In this document: positions 25,858 through 34,800 of the stretch, piece by piece
How the letters are laid out: each line of letters opens with the position of its first letter
How positions within the stretch are numbered: the stretch's first letter is position 1
NCBI GenBank assembly: GCA_963775015.1
Contig: CAVZHI010000001.1
Coordinates: 449,826-513,825, forward strand
Direction of reading: 5' to 3'
Length of the DNA: 64,000 bases
Origin: JAEMQF01 sp963775015
GTDB lineage: Bacteria; Pseudomonadota; Gammaproteobacteria; Burkholderiales; Burkholderiaceae_C
The notes under the pieces: generated by a model
Database searches by the model: none
What the model was told of the DNA's origin: nothing
What the model saw: only the letters and a program-made list of their open reading frames with translations
Translations under genes and position numbers: made by a program

Positions 25858-27848
25858 GCGCGACGATGCACGCCGCCCGGCGCAAACGCCGCCCAGCCGA
25901 CTCCTTGCCGCGCATCGACTCGTTGGACGAATGGCAAATGCTGCACGCGCGTCCGGGGCATCACACCGTGGCCCGCACTGAGACGGTGAAGTATTTGATC
26001 GACCTTGACCGCGACGCGCGCACCTACTTCGTCGATTCGAAGAAGTGGGAAGTGCACTTCGAATTCGTGCGCCGCTTCATCGACCCCTACGCCGACTACG
26101 ATCGCTTCAACATCAGCGAATACACGCGAGACGATCGGCGTTTCCTGCTCGGGTCGCTGATGCACTATTTGGATGGAGACCACTGGACGCTGGAACTCGC
26201 CGGCGCAGACACGCTCGCCGCGGATCGCATCGCGTGGATGTACCGGCACGTCGCTGCGCGCCTCGGGCTCGGCGTGGCGTTGAAATTCCGGCCTGTCTCG
26301 CCGCTGCAGATGGAGCGGGCCAAACTGCTTGGCGCGGACTTGCCGGTGCTTTCGAGCGACGCGCTGAATGCGTCGGTGGCGTACCAGCCGGTCGTGCTCG
26401 GCGTCGCCTTCGGTCATCTGCGCCTGGTTCGTGGCACGCTCGACGTCTCGCAGCTGCGGCCCTACGACCTGGTCGTGTGCGAGCATGTGCCCGAGCAAAT
26501 TCCTCCGGTGGCAGGCCTCGTCACGAGCCAACTCCAGGCGCCATTGGCGCATGTCGCGGTGCTGAGCCGGAATCGGAACACGCCCGACATGGCGCTGCGG
26601 GGCGCGATCGACCTCGACGTGTTCAAGCGCTTCGAGGGGCAGGTCGTCAAGCTCACCGTCGCGAGCCAGGACTACAGCGTCGAACTCGCCGATGTCACAG
26701 AGGCCCAAACTGCGTGGGCCACGATGCGGCCCGCAGCCACGTTGTGTCCCGAGTGCGATCCGCAGGTGCGCGGCTTGCTTGACGTGGCACGACTGCCCGC
26801 CGACGCGACGCGTTGCGTAGGCGCGAAAGCGGCGCAAATGGGGCGCCTGTGCGAGATCGAAGGCATCACGACCCCGGGTGGGTTCGCGGTTCCGTTCTCG
26901 GCCTATCTTGCCCATCTCGAATCGGCCGGCCTGCAGGGCCAAGTCGACGCGCTCCTGAACGACACCGAGTTCACCCGAGACGCAGCGGTTCGCGCGCAGC
27001 AGCTCGGCCGCTTGCGCGAAGCGATCGTCGCGCATGCGGTGACGCCGGATCTGCTGGCGCCGCTGATGCACAAGTTGCGCAGCCTGGGGTCCGGACGACG
27101 CCTCATTTTCCGCAGCAGCACTAACGCCGAAGACCTGGACGGCTTCAACGGCGCTGGCCTGTACGACAGCATCGAAGTGGCTGCCGACCCCTCGGCCGAT
27201 CAAGTCGCCACCGCGCTGCGCCAGGTCTGGGCCAGCGTCTGGCAACAGCGCGCTTTCGAAGAACGCGACTGGTATCGTATCGACCAGCGTGCCGTGGCGA
27301 TGGGCGTTCTGGTTCAGCCTTTTGTTCACGACGCCGTCGCGACGGGTGTGGCGATCACCGGCAATCCCTTCAAGCCGGGCCAGGATGCGGTTTTTATCAA
27401 CACCCAAGTGAGCGGCTCGAGCGTCACCGGTGCGCAGGACAATCAACTTCCCGAGCAATACTTGGTCGCGACCTGGGCCGGCGCCTTCGAACCCGAATTG
27501 CTCAGCCGCAGCTCGCTGACCGGCGGCGCGGCGATTCTGCGCGACGCCGATCTGCAAGAACTCACGACCCAACTGCTGCGCATCCATCAATCCATGCTGC
27601 CGCGAGACAGCGTGGGTGCCAACGCGATGGACGTCGAGTTCGCGCTCACGGCGCAGCGCCGATTGATCATGCTTCAGGCCCGGCCGTACGGAATCGTCTA
27701 CAGCCTGGACCGCGCGAAGCGCCCTCGCCGGGAAGCCGGCCTAGCGGAGCGGGTCATGGATGGGCTGCGCAAGCTCGCGCATCGGCTGCGCGCGGCGAGC
27801 CACGTCGGTGCGCAGCGCACCCAGCGCACTACCCAGGGCATTCACTGA
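25854..27848 (+). CDS. PEP/pyruvate-binding (dikinase-like) protein with N-terminal swivel domain
   Basis: The 664-residue protein resembles a rearranged PEP synthase/pyruvate phosphate dikinase. The GTG at 25854 is preferred for its GTGA overlap with the GNAT stop; ATG 25866 is an alternative. An N-terminal region of unknown fold (residues 1-150) precedes a phosphohistidine-swivel-like segment, LQAPLAHVAVLSRNRNTPDM near 230, where the His is the candidate phosphoacceptor. The ATP-grasp domain follows (VGAKAAQMGRL, TTPGGFAVPFSAY, IFRSSTNAEDLDGFNGAGLY), ending MDVEFAL and LIMLQARPYG. The order swivel then ATP-grasp is the reverse of PpsA, and no PEP-binding TIM barrel follows. It may phosphorylate a small molecule or polymer, as in glucan water dikinase. 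The 3' end overlaps the convergent GGDEF-EAL gene by 20 bases. Confidence 0.78.
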   Translation: MSATMHAARRKRRPADSLPRIDSLDEWQMLHARPGHHTVARTETVKYLIDLDRDARTYFVDSKKWEVHFEFVRRFIDPYADYDRFNISEYTRDDRRFLLGSLMHYLDGDHWTLELAGADTLAADRIAWMYRHVAARLGLGVALKFRPVSPLQMERAKLLGADLPVLSSDALNASVAYQPVVLGVAFGHLRLVRGTLDVSQLRPYDLVVCEHVPEQIPPVAGLVTSQLQAPLAHVAVLSRNRNTPDMALRGAIDLDVFKRFEGQVVKLTVASQDYSVELADVTEAQTAWATMRPAATLCPECDPQVRGLLDVARLPADATRCVGAKAAQMGRLCEIEGITTPGGFAVPFSAYLAHLESAGLQGQVDALLNDTEFTRDAAVRAQQLGRLREAIVAHAVTPDLLAPLMHKLRSLGSGRRLIFRSSTNAEDLDGFNGAGLYDSIEVAADPSADQVATALRQVWASVWQQRAFEERDWYRIDQRAVAMGVLVQPFVHDAVATGVAITGNPFKPGQDAVFINTQVSGSSVTGAQDNQLPEQYLVATWAGAFEPELLSRSSLTGGAAILRDADLQELTTQLLRIHQSMLPRDSVGANAMDVEFALTAQRRLIMLQARPYGIVYSLDRAKRPRREAGLAERVMDGLRKLAHRLRAASHVGAQRTQRTTQGIH

Positions 27849-29541
27849 CAAACGTGGCCCGCGTCGCCGAGCGAGACGCAGGCGCGCGCATCAGCGTCGG
27901 CGTCGCACCGTTCGCGCCGTCGTCGCCATCGCCCGGCGTGCCGCGTTGCGCGAGCACGTCGAGCAGTTCGGCGGCGCCGATCGGCCGCGAGAACAGGTAG
28001 CCCTGCAGCGAATCGCAGCCCAGGTCGCGCAGCGCATGGAACTGCTCGGTCGTCTCGACGCCTTCGGCCGTGACTTTCAATCCCAGGCCATGTCCCAGGT
28101 CGATGATGGCGCGCGCGATCGCCGCGTCGCGTTCGTGCAAGGCGATGTCGCGCACGAACATGCGGTCGATCTTGAGCGTGTGCAGCGCGAAGGTCTTCAG
28201 GTACGCGAGCGACGAGTAGCCCATGCCGAAGTCGTCGATCGCCAGTCGCACGCCGGTATCGACGAGCGCGCCGATCTTGCGCAGCGTTTCCGGCGACGGG
28301 TCGAGCAGCAGGCCTTCGGTCACTTCGAGCTGCAGTCGGTTCGCCGGAAACCGGGTCTCGGCGAGCACGGCGGCGACACGTTCGACGAATCGGCCTTCGG
28401 CAAACTGGCGCGGCGACACGTTCACCGACAACACCAAAGAACCCGCACCGCCGGCGATCCAGCCCCGCGCCTGGCGGCACGCGTCGCGCAACACCCAGTG
28501 GCCGACGTCGACGATGAGTCCGGTCTGCTCGAGCACCGGAATGAAGTCCGCCGGCGACATCATGCCGCGCCCCGGTTCGGCCCAGCGCAGCAGCGCTTCG
28601 ACGGCAACGACGCGTTCGCCGCGCGCGTCAACGATCGGCTGGAACACGAGCTTGAACTCCGAATCGCGCAGCGCCCGGCGCAGGCGCAAATCCAGGTCGA
28701 GGCGCTTTTCGTCGTCGACATGCATCGCCACTTCGAAGCAGCGAAAGCGCGCCCCACCCGCGGCCTTGGCGGCGCGCATCGCGACGTCGGCACACTTGAG
28801 CAGTGCATCGGCGCTGGCGGCGTGTTCGGCCTCGACGGCGACGCCGATGCTGAGCGTCGCCACGGTGTCGCGTCCGCCCACGCTGTGCGTCGGTTCGAAG
28901 GCGCGCAGCAGGTTGCGCGCCATGATGGTCAGCGCCTGGACGCCCGAGCTGCCCTCGACCTGGACCACGAACTGGTCGGCGCCGAAGCGCGCGACGATGT
29001 CGGTGCCGCGCACCACGGCGCGGATGCGCGCGGCGACGCTGCGCAGCAGCTCGTCTCCGGCGGCCGAGCCGAGCGAATCGTTGACGAGGCGAAAGCGGTC
29101 GACGTCGATGACCAGCACGCCCACCTTCACTTGCTCCGGGCGCCGGCGCGCGAGCGCGTGCTCGAGCGCAAAGCGCAGGCCGTCGCGATTTGGCAAACCG
29201 GTGAGCGTGTCGCGTTTGCCGAGCGTGCGCATGCGGCGGTCGGCCTGGCGCAGCTCGCGCACCGGCCGATGGAAGACGAAGGCCCAGAGCGCGAGCGCGA
29301 GCGCAGCGCTGGCCAACGCCACCAGGGCGACGCTCGACCCGGCAAAAACCCCGGGCCCGTCTGGCGCGTGCGACCCGGAACCCGGCGCGTGGCGCTCGAC
29401 GACGACGGCGGCCACGCCCCACACCAGCGGCGGCAGAAGTGCCAATGCGGCCAGGCCAGCGGCGACCAGCCGCACGGTGGCCTTCGCCAGCGAGCCGTCG
29501 ACTTGAGCCTGGAGCGGCGGGTTCATCGGCGCTCCCAGCAT
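27829..29541 (-). CDS. GGDEF-EAL protein, degenerate GGDEF and intact EAL phosphodiesterase
   Basis: The 570-residue protein has two helices (about 22-48 and 68-92), then GGDEF (100-265) and EAL (280-540) domains. The cyclase signature reads GADQF (187-191) instead of GGDEF/GGEEF, so synthesis of c-di-GMP is doubtful. The EAL domain is complete: EALLRW (315-320), SVNVSPRQF, EVTEG, AIDDFGMGYSSLAYLKT (metal-site DD at 436-437), LKIDRMFV and EGVETTEQF. It should therefore hydrolyse c-di-GMP, possibly controlled by the GGDEF-like domain. ATG 29526 is an alternative start. It lies downstream of the diguanylate cyclase and giant adhesin genes on the same strand, but separated by 229 bases with a repeat. 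Confidence 0.88.
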   Translation of the reverse strand: MLGAPMNPPLQAQVDGSLAKATVRLVAAGLAALALLPPLVWGVAAVVVERHAPGSGSHAPDGPGVFAGSSVALVALASAALALALWAFVFHRPVRELRQADRRMRTLGKRDTLTGLPNRDGLRFALEHALARRRPEQVKVGVLVIDVDRFRLVNDSLGSAAGDELLRSVAARIRAVVRGTDIVARFGADQFVVQVEGSSGVQALTIMARNLLRAFEPTHSVGGRDTVATLSIGVAVEAEHAASADALLKCADVAMRAAKAAGGARFRCFEVAMHVDDEKRLDLDLRLRRALRDSEFKLVFQPIVDARGERVVAVEALLRWAEPGRGMMSPADFIPVLEQTGLIVDVGHWVLRDACRQARGWIAGGAGSLVLSVNVSPRQFAEGRFVERVAAVLAETRFPANRLQLEVTEGLLLDPSPETLRKIGALVDTGVRLAIDDFGMGYSSLAYLKTFALHTLKIDRMFVRDIALHERDAAIARAIIDLGHGLGLKVTAEGVETTEQFHALRDLGCDSLQGYLFSRPIGAAELLDVLAQRGTPGDGDDGANGATPTLMRAPASRSATRATFVSECPG

Positions 29542-29578
29542 GACAAGGTGCTGCGCGAAGGGCGCAACGCAAGAACTT

Positions 29579-29682
29579 CGTCATCCCGGCGTACGCCGGG
29601 ATCCACTGGAAGGACGCGATCAACCATGCGTCGACGGTGCGACTTCAACGAGTGGATACCGGCCCCCGTGTCGAGCACGGGG
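29579..29682. repeat. Intergenic palindromic repeats (REP-like)
   Basis: CGTCATCCCGGCGTACGCCG followed by GGATCCA (29579-29605) matches the unit at 22635. A second piece, GTGGATACCGGCCCCCGTGT with CGAGCACGGGG (29652-29682), is another common form. They lie upstream of the GGDEF-EAL gene and separate it from the cyclase gene. Confidence 0.65.
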
Positions 29683-29769
29683 CGACGGTTCGCCGGTACG
29701 AAGAAGGGTGGCTGAGCCATGTTGCGGGTCAGGTCGGCGATTGATTCGGGTTCAGCGGGCAAGCGCGCG

Positions 29770-31860
29770 TCACGGCGCGAGGGCCTGGGCAGCCACGGCC
29801 GCTCGAACGTCGCCGCGCTCGTTCGCCGGGGCGCCCTGTGCAAACCGGGTCACGCGGTTCGCGCCGTCGCGCTTGCCGCGCAGCAGCGCCTTGCCGGCAC
29901 GCTCGATCAAGGTCGGCGCGCCCGACGCGCTCGCCGGCAGCGAATCGACGCCGGCGCTGATCGTCAGCCCGCCTTGCCCGGGTCCGCCCCCGGCAACGTC
30001 GGCGCACTCGTTCTCGACCCGCGAGCGCACCCGTTCGGCGAACAAAAGGGCGTCGTGGATCGCCAGGTCCGGCGCGATCACGCCGAAGTGCTCGGCGTCC
30101 AGGCGCACGAGCAAATCGCTCGGCCGCGCGCATTCGCGCAAGATGCCGGCGATGCGCCGCAGCGCGGCGTCGGCAACCTTCGCTCCGTAACCCGCGAGCA
30201 GCGTGCGGTACGGGTCGGCCGCCAGCTTCACCGCACTGAGCGTTGCGCCCCGCGCGTGGGCGTCGCGCAACAGCGTCTCAAACTCGCTTTGGAACGCCTG
30301 TGGCAACAGGCAGCCGGTCAGCGCATCGACACGCGCCGGCTCGGTGGGTGCAGCGGCACTGCGGGAGTCGAACTCGCAAACGCGATTCCGGCCGGCGCGC
30401 TTGGCACGGTAGAGCGCCTGGTCGGCACGGTCCACCAGCGCGGAAGCCGACGCCACCTCGTGCGTCAGCAGGTCCAGCCCCAGGCTGACCGTGACGCGCA
30501 TGTCCTTCACCTCGCGCACGCTGGGCCCGCACTCGCGCTCGATGCGCGCGCGCACGCGTTCGGCAAATTCGCTCGCCTGGGCGCGGCCCGACCCCGGCAG
30601 GACGACGCAGAACTCCTCGCCGCCGTAGCGGCACACCAGGTCGGTGGAGCGCGCGGATTCGAGCAGGATCTTGGCGACGACCTGGATCACGATGTCGCCG
30701 ACCGCGTGACCGTGGTTGTCGTTGACCGCCTTGAAGTGGTCGATGTCGACCATGACGCAGCTCAGCGCCGCGTTCGAGCCGCGCGAGCGCGACACCAGCG
30801 CCTCGAACGCGACGTAGAAAGCGCGCCGGTTCAGGCACCCGGTGAGCGGATCGCGCGTGGCCAGGCGTTCGAGCTGAACGTTCTGCTGCTGCAGCTCTTC
30901 CTTTGACGCCGTCAGCTCAGCCATCGCCTCGTGCAACGCCTGGTTGGCGCGGTGCAGCTGCGAGACGTCGTCGAAAGTCACGAGGCAGCCGCGCACGTTG
31001 CCCGCCGGGTCGGCGATCGGCGCGCAGTTGATCACCAGGCGGCGCGCCTCGCCGCTGCCGCTCGCCAGCTCCAGCGTGTCGCCGGCGCTCTCGGTGCGCG
31101 CTGACATCGCGCGCACCCAGGGGTGCGCGTCGAGCTCGGCGGGCAAACTCGGCGCGAGCCATGCCAAGGCCGAGAGCGTCTGGCCCGTGGCCACCGCCGC
31201 GGCGTCGCCGTGCAGCTTGCGAAACGCCTTGTTCGCCAGCATCACGCGGCCGCGCGCGTCGAGCACGACGACGCCTTCCGACATCGCGTCGAACGCGCCT
31301 TGCACGCGCTCCGGAATCACCGACGCCGGGTCGAGATGCTGCAGCGCGCGCCGCATGTACAGGCCGAACACGAGCATGCCCGCGACCCACATGAAGAGCA
31401 GGGTGACCATCAGCGGCTGGGTCAACCAGCGCCACACCGGGTGCCGCGAATCCGCCGTGAACGCGAGCTCGAAGCTGCCCCAGCGCGCCCCGCCTGCGCT
31501 CAGCGGCACCGTCACTTGCTCGGGACGGGAGAGGTCGCCGCCCGTCGCCTGCCACCAACGCGCATGGTCGCCGGCCTGCATCACGACCTGGCCGTCGGCG
31601 CGCCGGATCGCGAGCGACCGCACGCCCTCGGTGCGCTCCACCACGCCGTTCAGCGTGCGCTGCAGCGTTGCGCGGTCGTCGCTCTGCAGCAGCGAAGCGA
31701 CCTGCACCGCGAGTGCTTCGCCGATGTTCTTGCGCAATTGCGTCGCCTGCGCGTCGCGGTCGGGAAAGACGCCGAAGAACAGATCGGCGAGCAGCACCAG
31801 CGTGCCGCACAGGCCGACCAGCGCGAGCGTCATCTGCACCAGGGGGCTGGCTCGTTTCAT
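29770..31860 (-). CDS. Membrane diguanylate cyclase: sensor, PAS, active GGDEF, degenerate GGDEF
   Basis: The 696-residue protein has helices at about 9-29 and 150-170 bounding a periplasmic sensor of 120 residues. A PAS-like domain follows (195-305, MSEGVVVLDARGRVMLANKA), then a coiled coil (303-332) and a GGDEF domain with RYGGEEF (411-417) and the inhibitory-site RxxD (RSTD, 404-407). A second, degenerate GGDEF-like domain follows (RLDAEHFGV near 600). It should make c-di-GMP with product feedback. The start ATG shares one base with the TGA of the giant adhesin gene (TGATG), so translation is coupled. This ties c-di-GMP output to adhesin production. Confidence 0.88.
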   Translation of the reverse strand: MKRASPLVQMTLALVGLCGTLVLLADLFFGVFPDRDAQATQLRKNIGEALAVQVASLLQSDDRATLQRTLNGVVERTEGVRSLAIRRADGQVVMQAGDHARWWQATGGDLSRPEQVTVPLSAGGARWGSFELAFTADSRHPVWRWLTQPLMVTLLFMWVAGMLVFGLYMRRALQHLDPASVIPERVQGAFDAMSEGVVVLDARGRVMLANKAFRKLHGDAAAVATGQTLSALAWLAPSLPAELDAHPWVRAMSARTESAGDTLELASGSGEARRLVINCAPIADPAGNVRGCLVTFDDVSQLHRANQALHEAMAELTASKEELQQQNVQLERLATRDPLTGCLNRRAFYVAFEALVSRSRGSNAALSCVMVDIDHFKAVNDNHGHAVGDIVIQVVAKILLESARSTDLVCRYGGEEFCVVLPGSGRAQASEFAERVRARIERECGPSVREVKDMRVTVSLGLDLLTHEVASASALVDRADQALYRAKRAGRNRVCEFDSRSAAAPTEPARVDALTGCLLPQAFQSEFETLLRDAHARGATLSAVKLAADPYRTLLAGYGAKVADAALRRIAGILRECARPSDLLVRLDAEHFGVIAPDLAIHDALLFAERVRSRVENECADVAGGGPGQGGLTISAGVDSLPASASGAPTLIERAGKALLRGKRDGANRVTRFAQGAPANERGDVRAAVAAQALAP

Positions 31861-34800
31861 CAGGTCACGTCGGCCGGGTGGCGGCTGCTGGCGTCGGGCG
31901 TGAACAGGTCGGCCACCGCACTGTCGTCGAAGGCGCTGCCCGGCGCGCCGCGTTGGCCGCGGCGTGCGGCCGGGTTGCCCTCGGTGTCTTCGGCGTCGTC
32001 GTGCGCGTCGTCCTGCCGCGCCAGCACCGGCAGCAAGTCGACGTGCCGCCACGCCGGTACACCCATCAGCATCGTCGTCAGCAGGCCGCCGCTGCGCGTC
32101 AGCCACCAGATGAAGCCGGCAGTGAAGGTCACGCTGGCGATGCGCACCGGGTCCTGAACCATGTCACTCAGCGTGCTCGGCGCGCGGCGCTCGTTGCCGG
32201 TGTGCGTGTCGCCCGTGTCGGCTTCGATCGGCGCGTATCGGAGCATCAACAGCGCGTTGCGCAGCGCCGCGCCGATCGAACCCTGGGCCGCCTCGTCCCA
32301 GGCGCTGACACCCGCCGGCAAGCCTTCGTCGTGCACGAACGCTTCGAATCCGATCGATGCGACCGGGCCGTTGTCGGCGTCGCGCAGGCGCACGCGGTTG
32401 CGCTCCGGTGTGTCGCTGCCGCCCAACCCCCCGCGTGGACGGGTTTCGATGTCGGCCGGTGCGGTTAACGCCGCAGTGCCGAGCCCCGGCGCGTCGGGCG
32501 CTGCGGGAAGCGCCGGATTGGAACTTGCGCCCGGCGGCGGCGCCAGAGGCGGTGGTGGCTCGGGCAGTGTGGGTGCCGGTGTGGGTGCCGGTGCGGTCGG
32601 CGGCGGCGCCGGCGGGATCGGGGCCGGCGCAGGCGCGCCTGGCAATCCGGGCGGCGCCGCTGGTGGCGGCGGCGGCGGAACGGGAGCCGGGCCGGCCTCG
32701 GGCAAGTCGCGCAGATCGACGCGCAGCGTCTGCTCGAAAGTCTGGCCGCCCGCGTCGGTGACGCGAACCAGCAGGTCGATCCAAGGCTGGGTCTCGAAGT
32801 CGAGCACGGCCGCCGGTGCGATGACGATTCCGCCACTGCTCGGGTCGATCGCGAAGCGCCCGGCGCCGTCATTCACGAGCGTGAAGCTGAACAACTCGCT
32901 GGCGTCGGGGTCGGAGGCAGTGACGGTGCCCACCAATGTACCGGCCGGCGCGTTCTCGTCGACGCTGGCCAGCCCCGGCGCCAGGCCGGTCGGCGCCTCG
33001 TTCAGGTTGCCGACACGCACGCCGATCGCCTGGCTGTCGCTGAGCGTGCCATCGCTGGCCTGTACCGTCACGTCATAGACGTTGTCGGCACCGGCGTCGC
33101 CGGGGGCTTCGAAATTCGGCGCGGCGATGAATCTCAGCGTACCGTTTGTGGGGTCGATCGTGAACAGGCCCGCGTCGGCGCCGCCGACGATCGAGTAGCT
33201 CAGCGTCTGGCTCGGCAGGTCGGCATCGGTGGCGGTGACCGTGGTGACCGCGGTCGAGTTCTCGGCCACGTTGAGCGCCGCGCTGGCAGCGCCGCCATCG
33301 CTGGTGATCGAGGGCGCGTTTTCATTGAGGTTGATCAGGTTGACGGTGATCGCCGCGGTGTCGCTGAGCGTGCCGTCGCTGGCCGTCACGGTCAACGTGA
33401 AACTGGGCGTCGTCTCGAAGTCCAGCGCTGCGCTGTTGGCCACCGTGATGGCACCGGTGGTGGCGTTGATGGCGAACGCCGCACCGGTGTTGCCTGCGGT
33501 GATGCTGTAGGTGATGGCTTCGCCGTCGCGGTCGAAGTCGGTGCCGGTGAAGCTGTCGCTGACGCTGAGGACGGCGGTAGCGTTGGGGCTGTTCTCGTCG
33601 ATGGCCACCGTGGCATCGACGATGTTCGGCGCGTTGTCGTTCAGGTTGTTCAGGTTGACGGTGATCGCCGCGGTATCGCTCAGGCTGCCGTCGCTGGCGG
33701 TCACGGTCAGGGCGAAACTGGGCGTGGTTTCGAAGTCCAGCGCCGCGCTGTTGGCCACCGTGATGGCACCCGTCACCGCGTCGATCGCAAACGCCCCGCC
33801 AGTGTTACCGGCCGTGATGCTGTAGGTGATGGCCTGTCCATCGCGGTCGAAGTCGGTGCCGGTGAAGCTGTCGCTGACGTTGATGACCGCGGTGGCGCTG
33901 GCGCTGTTCTCGTCGATGGCCACCGTCGCGTCGGCGATGTTCGGCGCGTTGTCGTTGAGGTTGTTGAGGTTGACAGTGATGGCCGCGGTGTCACTCAAGC
34001 TGCCATCGCTCGCCGTCACCGTCAACGTGAAGCTCGGCGTGGTCTCGAAGTCCAGCGCCACGCTGTTGGCCACGGTGATCGCGCCAGTGGCGACGTCGAT
34101 GGCGAATGCTCCACCGGTGTTGCCAGCCGTGATGCTGTACGTGATGGCGGTCCCGTCACGGTCGAAGTCGGTGCCGGTGAAGCTGTCGCTGACGTTGGTG
34201 ACGGCGGTGGCGTTGGCGCTGTTCTCGTCGATCGCCACGGTCGGCATCGATGATGTTCGGGGCGTTGTCGTTGAGGTTGTTGAGGTTGACGGTGATGGCC
34301 GCGGTGTCGTGAGAGCGAACCGTCGCGAGGCGGTCACCGTCAGCGTAAAGCTGGGTGTGGTCTCAAAGTCCAGCACCGCGCTGTTGGCTACCGTGATGGC
34401 GCCGGTCGAGGCGTTGATGCTGAACGCCCCACCGGTGTTACCTGCCGTGATGCTGTAGGTGATGGCCGTGCCGTCGCGGTCGAAGTCGGTGCCCGGTGAA
34501 GCTGTCGCTGACGTTGGTGACGGCAGTTGCGTTGGCACTGTTCTCGTCGATCGCCACGGTCGCATCGATGATGTTCGGCGCGTTGTCGTTCAGGTTGTTG
34601 AGGTTGACAGTGATGGCTGCGGTGTCGCTCAGGCTGCCGTCGCTCGCCGTCACCGTCAGCGTGAAGCTCGGTGTGGTCTCGAAGTCGAGCGCCGCGCTGT
34701 TGGCCACGGTGATCGCGCCGGTCGAGGCGTCGATGGCAAACGCCCCGCCAGTGTTGCCGGCCGTGATGCTGTAGGTGATCGCCTGCGCGTCACGGTCGAA

